Shown here piece after piece: positions 5,540 to 12,155 of a stretch of DNA of 13,188 bases. Under the pieces are notes generated by a model. The model saw only the letters and a program-made list of their open reading frames with translations, did not search any database and was not told the DNA's origin. Position 1 is the stretch's first letter. The number at the start of each line of letters is the position of its first letter. Source of the stretch: an uncultured Clostridia bacterium (GTDB lineage Bacteria > Bacillota > Clostridia > Oscillospirales > Ruminococcaceae); contig CANCXY010000073.1 in NCBI GenBank assembly GCA_947381875.1, positions 1 through 13,188 on the forward strand, in the 5' to 3' direction. A program made the position numbers and the translations under genes.

Positions 5540-6882
5540 GGGCCGGGGGAAACAAAGCGGGATGTTCCTGTGTATTTCCCCGCCCGCAGGGCGGGGAAAT
5601 ACACGGAAAAACAGCGCGGGGGGCGTTGGCGCTCCTCCTCTGCCTTTGCCTGCTACTGACATCCTGCGGCGGGACGGGCGCGAACATATTGGGCGGCGGC
5701 AATGTAGAGGACCTGCTGCGCGCGCCGCGCACAGACGCGCAGCAGAGCGCGGTTCAGACGGCGCTGAACGCGTATCTGGGGGAGACGCTCCAGTTAAAAT
5801 ATCCGCGCGGCGGCATGCAGCCGGACCCGGTGGTCTTTGCGGATTTGGACGGGGACGGCGTACAGGAGGCGGCGGTGCTGTACACGGCGCAGAGCAAGGG
5901 GCAGAACGTGCATCTGTCGGTGCTGGAACCGGCGGGGGATGGCTGGAACGTCGCGTATGAGGTGATGGGCCTGTCCACGGAGGTGGCGGAGGTCGCCTTG
6001 TGCGAGGTGTTCCCCGGCTCTGTGCAGCTTTTGGTGGGGTACGCGAACCAAAACCTTGCCGACAAATATTTAGAGGTTTACGATTACTACAATGTGACAG
6101 TATATTCGGCCTGCCGTCAGCCGTATGACGCGTACTGGATGGGGACGGGGACGGAAGGAAATGTGCTGTTGGCGATTGCGGCGGGGATACAGCAGGCGGG
6201 CGCGGGGACGGTGCTGACGCTGTACGAGCCGATGGAGCGGGCGCTTGTGAACACCCAGACGGCGATATTGGATGAGCGCCTGGAAAAATGCACAGGGCTT
6301 TCCGGCACGGCCTTTGGGTCCCAGCGCGGGTTTGTGGTAGACGGGCAGACGGCGGACGGTGCGGCGAGCCAGTTTTTAGAGCTTCGGGAGGGCGCGCTGA
6401 CGCTGTGCGCCGACAATGATTTAGGCGGCGCAGCCTGTTATGTGCGTCCGCAGGCGCTGCGGGGGCTTGTGCCGCAGGACCTGGACGGGTCCGGGGAGCT
6501 TTTGGCGGCGGCGGCCGGGGAGAGCGTCGCGACGCCGCGTTCCGAGGGGCGGTTTTATATCGTCGACTGGATGGACGGCATGCGCACCGTGCCGCTGCGG
6601 CAGTCGGGGATTTTTGACGCGCGTGGCGGGGTGTATATCCGCATGCCGGACCCCTGGCGGGAGACGGTGCAGATCGCCGAGCAGACGGACACGAGCTGGC
6701 AGCTCCGGCGGCGGGAGGATAACGCGCTGCTCTGTACAGTGCGCAGTGCGGCGGTGCGGTCGCCGGGGGATACGGACAGCGCCGCGGGGGCGGAGGACAG
6801 CGATATCCAGCTTGAATTTGGCGAGGCGTGCAGCGCCTGGGAACGCCGGGTGCTTTCCGAAGGGGTCATGCGGTTTTCTTGA
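5536..6882 (+). CDS. Lipoprotein with a DxDxDG acidic motif, function unknown
   Basis: From the ATG that overlaps the lepA stop, 448 residues. The first 28 are unusual because residues 12-23 are translated from the palindrome at 5570-5604. A lipoprotein signal follows: basic GKTARG, hydrophobic ALALLLCLCLLL and lipobox LTSC with Cys44. The mature protein contains VVFADLDGDGVQEAAVLY (about 99-116), a calcium-loop/FG-GAP-like DxDxDG motif, and further beta-rich segments without recognisable catalytic residues. It probably sits on the outer membrane face. There is no good ribosome site before the ATG, so translation may be coupled to lepA. No better in-frame start exists between the palindrome and the signal peptide: the TTG at 5626 would remove the basic n-region. 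Start uncertain, gene real. Confidence 0.82.
   Translation: MRAGGNKAGCSCVFPRPQGGEIHGKTARGALALLLCLCLLLTSCGGTGANILGGGNVEDLLRAPRTDAQQSAVQTALNAYLGETLQLKYPRGGMQPDPVVFADLDGDGVQEAAVLYTAQSKGQNVHLSVLEPAGDGWNVAYEVMGLSTEVAEVALCEVFPGSVQLLVGYANQNLADKYLEVYDYYNVTVYSACRQPYDAYWMGTGTEGNVLLAIAAGIQQAGAGTVLTLYEPMERALVNTQTAILDERLEKCTGLSGTAFGSQRGFVVDGQTADGAASQFLELREGALTLCADNDLGGAACYVRPQALRGLVPQDLDGSGELLAAAAGESVATPRSEGRFYIVDWMDGMRTVPLRQSGIFDARGGVYIRMPDPWRETVQIAEQTDTSWQLRRREDNALLCTVRSAAVRSPGDTDSAAGAEDSDIQLEFGEACSAWERRVLSEGVMRFS
5570..5604. repeat. GTGTATTTCCCCGCCC palindrome, copy 3, inside a coding start
   Basis: A perfect 16-bp stem: GTGTATTTCCCCGCCC (5570-5585), GCA, GGGCGGGGAAATACAC (5589-5604). It begins 31 bases after the lepA stop and lies before the signal-peptide codons of the lipoprotein gene, where it would be translated if the ATG at 5536 is used. 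Confidence 0.92.
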
Positions 6883-6986
6883 GTTTCTGGTTTTTTCGGG
6901 CCTGTATGCCATGCGGAAACGCTCGCTATATGTAGAGGAAACAGCGAGGAACAATATGCCCCAAACGCGAAAGGAGGCGCATGCCG

Positions 6987-7841
6987 ATGGAGGCAACGGA
7001 GAACATAGAGGAGAGTACCAGAATCGTTCTGGAGGAGTACAGAGAACTCCTGAAAAACTATTGTTTGATGGACGATCTGTACATGACAAAGTTTTTCGAC
7101 GGTGACAAAAAGGGTATTCAGCTTGTACTGCGGATCATCCTGGACGACCCGGATTTGATTGTGGAAGAAGTACACACACAGAAGTTCATTGCCAATCTGC
7201 TGGAACGTTCTGTGCGGCTGGATATCGTGGCGGTGGATGGAAAGGGCCGCCGTTTCAACGTAGAAGTCCAGTGCGACAACGGCGGAGCTGTGCCGCAGCG
7301 GACGCGGTTCAATGGGTCGTCGCTGGATGTAGATATGTTGGGCAAAAATGAGCCGTTCACAAACCTGCCGGACGCGTATGTCATTTTCATCACGAAGAAG
7401 GACGTGCTGAAGGGCGGGAAACCCCTGTACCGCATTCAACGGACGATTTTGGATATGGACAACAAGCCGTTCGGCGACGGCTCGTATATTATTTACGTCA
7501 ATGGGGAAATCCGGGACGGGACGAAGCTGGGACGGTTAATGCACGACTTTTTCTGCTCCAACCCGAATGAGATGCACTATGAGGTACTACGGGAGAGGGC
7601 AAAATATTTCAAGCAGGACAAGGAGGGTGTAGGTACAATGGGTGGCTCGTATGCGGAAATAAGCGCGAAAGAACGCGCGGAAGGGCGCAAGGAGGGCCTT
7701 GCGCGTGGCCTTAAACAAGGGACGCTTCGCTCTCTCCGTAACCTGATTGCCAATGTTGATATGACAGTGGAGCAGGCGATGGCAGCGATAGGCGTGCCAG
7801 AGGAGGAACGTGCGGTATATAGAAAAGAACTGGAAACATAA
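6987..7841 (+). CDS. PD-(D/E)XK nuclease, Rpn / PDDEXK-transposase family (copy 2)
   Basis: 284 residues, clearly paralogous to the product of 2472-3311 over most of its length. Shared blocks include YCLMDDLYMTKFFDGD, QLVLRIILDDPDLIVEEV, SVRLDIVAVD, GSYIIYVNGEIRDGT and LMHDFFCSNPNEMHYE. The catalytic pattern is Asp79 followed by Glu93-Val-Gln95, as in active members. The C-terminus differs: a KEGLARGLKQG run, then a helical VDMTVEQAMAAIGVPEEE tail common to the family. A likely DNA endonuclease linked to recombination or mobile DNA (inferred). AAGGAGG at 6971 is 9 bases from the ATG at 6987 but only 3 from the ATG at 6981, so 6987 is preferred. It follows the lipoprotein gene by 104 bases with no clear promoter. 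An imperfect CTCGCT/AGCGAG hairpin (6922-6948) lies between. Confidence 0.88.
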   Translation: MEATENIEESTRIVLEEYRELLKNYCLMDDLYMTKFFDGDKKGIQLVLRIILDDPDLIVEEVHTQKFIANLLERSVRLDIVAVDGKGRRFNVEVQCDNGGAVPQRTRFNGSSLDVDMLGKNEPFTNLPDAYVIFITKKDVLKGGKPLYRIQRTILDMDNKPFGDGSYIIYVNGEIRDGTKLGRLMHDFFCSNPNEMHYEVLRERAKYFKQDKEGVGTMGGSYAEISAKERAEGRKEGLARGLKQGTLRSLRNLIANVDMTVEQAMAAIGVPEEERAVYRKELET

Positions 7842-7863
7842 GGGCATCACCATACCCGCTTAA

Positions 7864-7962
7864 AACAGAAAATCAATTTGTATGGAACATAAATTATTTT
7901 ATAAAAAGTCAGGATTTCAAAACGACGGTATTTATGCCATGTATAAGCATATAGAACAGTAA
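7864..7962 (+). pseudogene. C-terminal remnant of a GNAT acetyltransferase
   Basis: After a TAA at 7861-7863 a plus-strand frame runs to the TAA at 7962 and contains MEHKLFYKKSGFQNDGIYAM followed by YKHIEQ. The FYxKxGFxxxGxYxMxK pattern is the final strand and helix of the GNAT N-acetyltransferase fold. Nothing of the acetyl-CoA-binding region precedes it, and there is no ribosome site, so it is a truncated leftover of about 32 codons. It is directly followed by another, longer GNAT gene in a different frame. The base composition is more AT-rich than the neighbours, suggesting a different origin. Confidence 0.55.
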
Positions 7963-7985
7963 ATCCCGGCTGAGAGGAAGTATGT

Positions 7986-8508
7986 ATGTTTATAGAAACC
8001 GACAGGCTGGTTATCCGGGATTTGGAAACAAGCGACGGGGCCATTTTTGCTGATATGGCGTCTGACGGCAGCCTGGTTCCTGTGGGGCTTGACAGCGCGT
8101 TCCGCGCGTGGGTGGCTGAATGGCTCACAGATGCACAGCAGCTTGCAAAGAATGACGATCCGGCGGTCGAATATCTGGCCTATACGATAGAGCTGAAAGG
8201 GACACAGCAAGTCGTCGGTTCCGTTGGATGCTCCTATTATAAAGATTTGGGGAAAAATCGGTATTTGCTATTTTATCGGGACGGAATACAGAAAACACGG
8301 CTACGCGGCGGAGGCTGTCAAAGCGTATGTCCCATATTTTTTACAGCGGTATCAGCAGGATGAAATCATTGCCACTATCCTGGAAAGCAACGTCCCCTCA
8401 TGGAAAACTGTAGAAAAAGCCGGCTTTACCTTAACAGAGAAAAAACAATACCAGGATTTCGACGACGCGTCCGAGCAGCCGTACAGGTTCTACCGTTATA
8501 CGTTATAG
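7986..8508 (+). pseudogene. GNAT acetyltransferase (RimJ/RimL-like) with a one-base frameshift
   Basis: The first frame gives MFIETDRLVIRDLETSDG through VVGSVGCSYYKDLG and then turns to nonsense. A second frame from about 8258 gives KIGICYFIGTEYRKHGYAAE and continues to FYRYTL before the stop at 8508. Removing one base from the GGGGAAAAA run (8249-8257) joins them into one 173-residue protein with a complete GNAT fold, including the acetyl-CoA loop region (RKHGYAAEA; the family pattern is RGxGxA) and the late N(V)xSxxxxEKAGF motif. Such enzymes acetylate N-terminal or small-molecule amines. AGAGGAAG precedes the ATG at 7986 at a good distance. Either a recent inactivating mutation or a homopolymer sequencing error; otherwise the sequence looks undecayed. 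Confidence 0.82.
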
Positions 8509-8512
8509 AGCC

Positions 8513-8533
8513 GCACCCTTGCCGCGAGGGTGC
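8513..8533. repeat. Hairpin just after the GNAT stop
   Basis: GCACCCT/AGGGTGC pair around a 7-base loop, 4 bases after the stop codon at 8508. No T-run follows. It may protect the 3' end, or be an outlying piece of the hairpin block that begins at 8568. Confidence 0.4.
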
Positions 8534-8567
8534 CCCGCACGCAATCAGCTATGCAGGTGATGGGTTT

Positions 8568-8710
8568 CCAAAGGGGCTGCGCCCCTTTGGCGGAATCCAG
8601 AGGCAGCGCCTCTGGCGGGTCCGGGCAGCGCCCGGCGGAGTCCAGAGGCAGCGCCTCTGGCAGGATTCCAAAGGGCGGCGCCCTTTGGCAGGTCCGGGCA
8701 GCGCCCGGAC
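8568..8710 (+). repeat. Hairpin-module block 2 (six tandem hairpins, upstream of the response regulator)
   Basis: The stems in order are CCAAAGGGGC/GCCCCTTTGG (8568-8590), CCAGAGGC/GCCTCTGG (8597-8615) and CCGGGC/GCCCGG (8621-8635). Then come CCAGAGGC/GCCTCTGG again (8642-8660), CCAAAGGGC/GCCCTTTGG (8668-8688) and GTCCGGGC/GCCCGGAC (8692-8710). Nearly all loops are three bases (TGC, AGC or GGC). Linkers are GGCGGAAT, GGCGGGT, CGGAGT, GGCAGGATT and GGCAGGT. It ends about 27 bases before the regulator start. Confidence 0.92.
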
Positions 8711-8736
8711 GCAGGAAGGAAGACGAGGTGGACGGG

Positions 8737-9429
8737 ATGAGGAAAATACTTGTGGTGGAGGATGAAGACGCCATACGGGAATTTGTGGCACTGAATCTGC
8801 GCAACGCGGGTTACGATGTGACGGAGGCCGCGAGCGCGGAACAGGCGCTGGCCGGTTTCAGCCCAGGGGCAGGCTTTGATGTTGCCGTTTTGGACATCAT
8901 GCTGCCGGGGATGAACGGGTTTTCCCTGTGCGAGACCATCCGGCGCGATTCCCCCGCGATCGGCATCATCATGCTCAGCGCAAAGACGCTGGAAACCGAT
9001 AAAATACGGGGCCTCTCCATCGGCGCGGACGACTATATGACAAAGCCCTTCAGCGTCAGCGAGCTGCTGGCGCGGGTGGGCGCGCTGGTGCGGCGCGTGG
9101 GGCGTCAGAGCGAGGGCGGCGCGGAGGATGGGCGCGCCGCCAGCGGCGCTTTTGTGCTGGATCAGAAAAGCCGGATGCTCTACAAAAACGGCGCGCCCAT
9201 CGACCTGACACAGGTCGAGTTCCAGGTAATGGAGCTGTTCTTCGCGAACCCCGGCGTCGCGCTGCTGCGCGAAAAAATCTTAGAGGGCGTGTGGGGGGCG
9301 AACTATTATGGGGACGTGAAGATTGTGGACGTGAATATCCGCCGCCTGCGCATGAAGATCGAGGACGAGCCGAGCGCGCCCAAACACATCCTCACCGTCT
9401 GGGGCTACGGCTACCGGTGGAACCCTTAG
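8737..9429 (+). CDS. Two-component response regulator, OmpR/PhoB family
   Basis: 230 residues, the normal length. The receiver domain (about 1-118) begins MRKILVVEDEDAIREFV with the acidic pocket Glu8/Asp9. The phosphoacceptor is Asp53 in VAVLDIMLPGMNG; the switch serine is Ser81 (IIMLSAK) and the conserved Lys103-Pro104 is in DDYMTKPFS. The C-terminal winged-helix DNA-binding domain (about 140-230) has ILEGVWG, the recognition-helix region VDVNIRRLRMKIE and the closing WGYGYRW. The ATG at 8737 is chosen because it starts the canonical MRKILVVEDE and has GAGG 8 bases upstream; a GTG at 8728 is a possible alternative. The kinase gene follows after one base, so the two form an operon. No promoter is clear: the upstream region is the hairpin block. 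Confidence 0.96.
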   Translation: MRKILVVEDEDAIREFVALNLRNAGYDVTEAASAEQALAGFSPGAGFDVAVLDIMLPGMNGFSLCETIRRDSPAIGIIMLSAKTLETDKIRGLSIGADDYMTKPFSVSELLARVGALVRRVGRQSEGGAEDGRAASGAFVLDQKSRMLYKNGAPIDLTQVEFQVMELFFANPGVALLREKILEGVWGANYYGDVKIVDVNIRRLRMKIEDEPSAPKHILTVWGYGYRWNP

Positions 9430-9430
9430 C

Positions 9431-10843
9431 ATGAACAGCATCACAAGGCAGTGGATCCGGGGCAGCCTGCTTGTCACAGTGCTGATGTGCCTGGTGGCGG
9501 AATCGCTGTTCCTCTATTTCACCATCACCAACTATTACGACGGCACGCGCCGGGCGCTTTTAGCGCGCGCCGCCACCATCCTCACACAGTTGGAGGCCAG
9601 CGCGGCGGAATCCGGCGAGGGGCGCGGCGTGCTGCTGCGGCGCATGGTGGAGCAGTTTGCCGAAAAAGACAAATTTGAGCTGATGCTCGTCGACGCCTCC
9701 GGCGCGCCCGTTGCGACCAGCACCGGGTACACCCCCTCCAATATCGTTGTCGGCGAGGACTACCGCCGCGCGCTCTTAGACGCCGGGGGCGAGGGGTACG
9801 CCATTTACCGCACCGCGATGGAGGAGCGCGTGATGGCTGTGACCGCCGTCCTCCCCCGCGCCGCCGGGCAGGTGACGGCGGTACGCCTTGTCACAAGTCT
9901 GACACTGGTGGAAAAGAGCCTTACCACCATCGTCTTTGCCAGCCTCGCGGTGGTATTGGCGGTGATCTTATTCAGCGTATGGACGGGCCTGTTCTTTATC
10001 CGCAGCATCGTGCGGCCCATCGGGCAGATTGAGGCGACGGCGGCGGAGATTGCGCAGGGGCACCTGGACACGCGCATTGAGAAACAGTACAGCGGCGAGA
10101 TCGGGAAACTGTGCGGCACCATCAACCACATGGCGGAGGAGCTGGCGAAAACCGAACGGATGAAAAACGACTTCATCTCCTCTGTCTCCCACGAACTGCG
10201 CACGCCGCTCACGTCCATCAAGGGCTGGGTGGAGACAATCGCCGCGCTGAAAAGCCCCGCCGACCCGAATTTCCGGCGCGGCGTACAGGTGATTGCCAGC
10301 GAGACGGACCGGCTGTACGGCATGGTGGAGGAGCTGCTGGATTTTTCCCGCATGCAGCGCGGCCTCACCCTCGCGCCGGAACGGCTGGATTTGGTGGCGG
10401 AGGTGAGCGACGCGGTGATCATTGCCGAACAGCGCATAGAACAGGCGAGCCTGCGCCTCGCCTACGAGGAGCCGGAACTGCCCGTGCCCGTCATGGCCGA
10501 CCCCGCACGCCTGCGCCAGGTGTTCGCCAACCTGCTGGATAACGCCGTCAAATACTCCCCGCCCGGCTCCACCATCCGTGTCGCCGTGTGGGCGCAGGAG
10601 GACACAGCCTTTGTCACCATCGCCGACGAGGGGCAGGGTATCGCGCCGGATGATTTGGAAAACGTGAAGATCAAGTTTTTCAAGGGCAAGGGCGCGGTGC
10701 GCGGCAGCGGGATTGGGCTGGCGGTCGTAGATGAGATCATCACCGCGCACGGCGGCATTTTCGATATCCGAAGCAAGTTGGGGGAGGGCACCACGGTGAT
10801 CCTGCGCCTGCCGATTGCCGCGCGGCGGTCGGCGGCGGGATAG
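9431..10843 (+). CDS. Sensor histidine kinase (HAMP-HisKA-HATPase), partner of the upstream regulator
   Basis: 470 residues in a classic membrane sensor layout. A transmembrane helix (about 12-33) leads to an external sensing domain (about 34-163). A second helix (about 166-190) and a HAMP linker (about 191-245) follow. The dimerisation/phosphotransfer helix has His254 in SVSHELRTPL. The ATPase domain shows the N box NLLDNAVKYS (367-376), G1 DEGQGIA (399-405), F-type region KFFKGKG and G2 RGSGIGLAVV (424-433). It should autophosphorylate His254 and pass phosphate to Asp53 of the regulator encoded one base upstream. Architecture resembles PhoR/WalK kinases, but the external domain gives no clue to the signal. 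A long inverted repeat follows the stop codon. Confidence 0.95.
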   Translation: MNSITRQWIRGSLLVTVLMCLVAESLFLYFTITNYYDGTRRALLARAATILTQLEASAAESGEGRGVLLRRMVEQFAEKDKFELMLVDASGAPVATSTGYTPSNIVVGEDYRRALLDAGGEGYAIYRTAMEERVMAVTAVLPRAAGQVTAVRLVTSLTLVEKSLTTIVFASLAVVLAVILFSVWTGLFFIRSIVRPIGQIEATAAEIAQGHLDTRIEKQYSGEIGKLCGTINHMAEELAKTERMKNDFISSVSHELRTPLTSIKGWVETIAALKSPADPNFRRGVQVIASETDRLYGMVEELLDFSRMQRGLTLAPERLDLVAEVSDAVIIAEQRIEQASLRLAYEEPELPVPVMADPARLRQVFANLLDNAVKYSPPGSTIRVAVWAQEDTAFVTIADEGQGIAPDDLENVKIKFFKGKGAVRGSGIGLAVVDEIITAHGGIFDIRSKLGEGTTVILRLPIAARRSAAG

Positions 10844-10906
10844 CGTTTATCGGCTCATTTACCGTTTCAATCGCATCGTTTTTTGTGTCGTTTCGCTGGT
10901 TCAGCA

Positions 10907-10985
10907 GTTTCCGCCCCCGCAGGAGGGGAAAGCCATTTGCCTTAAACCAGACCGCTTTCCCGCTCCCCTGCGGGGGCACGGAAAC
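10907..10985. repeat. Long imperfect inverted repeat between the kinase and yqhQ-like genes
   Basis: The left arm 10907-10933 starts GTTTCCGCCCCCGCAGG and ends GGGGAAAGC. The right arm 10954-10985 is its reverse complement with a few one- or two-base insertions. The loop is 20 bases. No U-tract follows, so it is not a standard terminator. It ends 25 bases before the TTG start of the next gene and just before that gene's ribosome site. It could be an attenuator-like leader or an inserted element. It is not the same sequence as the other palindromes, though it is also rich in GGGG/CCCC. Confidence 0.8.
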
Positions 10986-11010
10986 AATCTATCAAGAGAG
11001 GGTAGGGACA

Positions 11011-11967
11011 TTGAAAGAAAACCAGACACCGGAGAAAAAAGGGGCCGCCTGCTTTAAGACCCGCGTGGGCGGGCAGGCCCTGATGGAAGGGATCATGATG
11101 CGCGGGCCGGAGGCCATGTGTATGGCCGTGCGTCAGCCGGACGGCGTGATCTTCACCGAGACCAAACCGCTGAAAAAGCACGCGTGGAGCAAGATACCGT
11201 TTCTGCGCGGCATCCTCTCCTTTGTCGACAGCATGGTGAACGGCTACCAATGCCTGATGAAAAGCGCGGAAATTTCGATGGAGGAGGAGGAAGCCGCCGC
11301 AGAGGAGAGCAAGTTTGACAAGTGGATCAACGAAAAATTCGGCGAGAAGGGCACCAATTTCATCATGGCGCTGGCGTCGCTGATGGGGGTGGTGCTGGCG
11401 CTGGTGCTGTTCCTCGTCGTTCCGACAGCGTTTGCGGGGCTTGTGGATCATTTTATTCCGCTGGGTATGTTCCGCGCGTTCGTAGAGGGTGTCGCCAAGC
11501 TCGCGATTCTGATCGGGTACATGGCGCTCGTGGCGCGCGTGCCGGAGATACACCGGCTGTTCCGCTATCACGGCGCGGAACACAAGACGATTGCCTGCTA
11601 TGAGGCGGGCAAAGAACTGACGGTTGAAAACATCCGCCCATGTTCGCGGTACCATCCGCGCTGCGGCACCAGTTTTCTGCTGCTGGTACTGCTGCTGAGC
11701 ATTATCGTGGGGGCGTGCATTACCACAGAAAATATCGCGCTGCGCGTGCTGTTCAAGCTGCTGCTGCTGCCGGTGGTGATGGGCGTGGGATATGAGACCA
11801 TCCAGCTATGCGGCCGGTACGACAACCCCCTCACTGCGGCCATTTCCGCGCCGGGCCTCTGGCTCCAGCGCATCACGACGCAGGAACCCGACGACAGCAT
11901 GATCGAATGCGCCATCGCCGCCGTCACGCCCGTCCTGCCGAAGAACCGCGAGGACGCGAAGTGGTAA
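11011..11967 (+). CDS. DUF1385 family membrane protein (YqhQ-like)
   Basis: 318 residues, close to the usual family length. The hallmark blocks are all present: VGGQALMEGIMMRGPEA (about 19-35), FRYHGAEHKTIACYEAGKEL (about 184-203), RPCSRYHPRCGTSFLLL (about 209-225) and VVMGVGYETIQL (about 255-266). Hydrophobic helices lie near 118-143, 162-177, 222-238 and 243-260. It is an integral membrane protein of unknown function conserved in Firmicutes, often near prmC/prfA; those are not seen here. The TTG at 11011 is chosen because GAGAGGG lies 8 bases upstream and the frame further upstream would translate the inverted repeat. The His/Cys-rich AEHKTIACYE...CSRYHPRCGT region suggests metal binding (inferred). 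Confidence 0.95.
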   Translation: MKENQTPEKKGAACFKTRVGGQALMEGIMMRGPEAMCMAVRQPDGVIFTETKPLKKHAWSKIPFLRGILSFVDSMVNGYQCLMKSAEISMEEEEAAAEESKFDKWINEKFGEKGTNFIMALASLMGVVLALVLFLVVPTAFAGLVDHFIPLGMFRAFVEGVAKLAILIGYMALVARVPEIHRLFRYHGAEHKTIACYEAGKELTVENIRPCSRYHPRCGTSFLLLVLLLSIIVGACITTENIALRVLFKLLLLPVVMGVGYETIQLCGRYDNPLTAAISAPGLWLQRITTQEPDDSMIECAIAAVTPVLPKNREDAKW

Positions 11968-11990
11968 TGCCCGTTTGCGCAAAGAAAAGC

Positions 11991-12020
11991 GTGTTTTCCC
12001 GCCCGGAGGGCGGGAAACAC
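11991..12020. repeat. Shorter variant of the GTGTATTTCCCCGCCC palindrome
   Basis: GTGTTTTCCCGCCC, GGA, GGGCGGGAAACAC: 13 bp with one extra T. Compared with the copies at 1179, 3389 and 5570 it lacks the TA step and one C, yet both arms changed together, so the stem is kept. It lies 24 bases after the yqhQ-like stop codon and could mark its transcript end. Confidence 0.75.
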
Positions 12021-12064
12021 AAGCCGATCCTGCGGGCAGGAAATAAAAATATCTGAATGGGATT

Positions 12065-12136
12065 CCAAAGGGACTGCGTCCCTTTGGCGGGAATCCAAGG
12101 GGCAGCGCCCCTTGGGCAGGTCCGGGCGGCAGCCCG
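12065..12136 (+). repeat. Hairpin-module block 3 (three hairpins, upstream of the cyclophilin gene)
   Basis: CCAAAGGGAC/GTCCCTTTGG (12065-12087) replaces the GGGGC/GCCCC seen in block 2 with GGGAC/GTCCC, a paired change. CCAAGGGGC/GCCCCTTGG (12095-12115) and a decayed CGGGC/GCCCG (12123-12136) follow. It ends about 8 bases before the ribosome site of the next gene. Confidence 0.88.
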
Positions 12137-12155
12137 AAGCAGAAAGGAAGGGTAC

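Noticed and set aside
6421..7439. Overlapping minus-strand frames opposite the lipoprotein and copy-2 nuclease genes
   Set aside because: Antisense shadows in GC-rich DNA; no ribosome sites or family motifs.
8249..8257. Programmed -1 frameshift making a full GNAT protein
   Set aside because: A -1 slip leads to the third frame. Loss of one base (a +1 reading shift) is needed, which points to mutation or sequencing error instead.
8568..8710. CRISPR array
   Set aside because: The repeated units are self-complementary, the linkers are 5-8 bases and themselves similar, and there are no unique spacers or cas genes.
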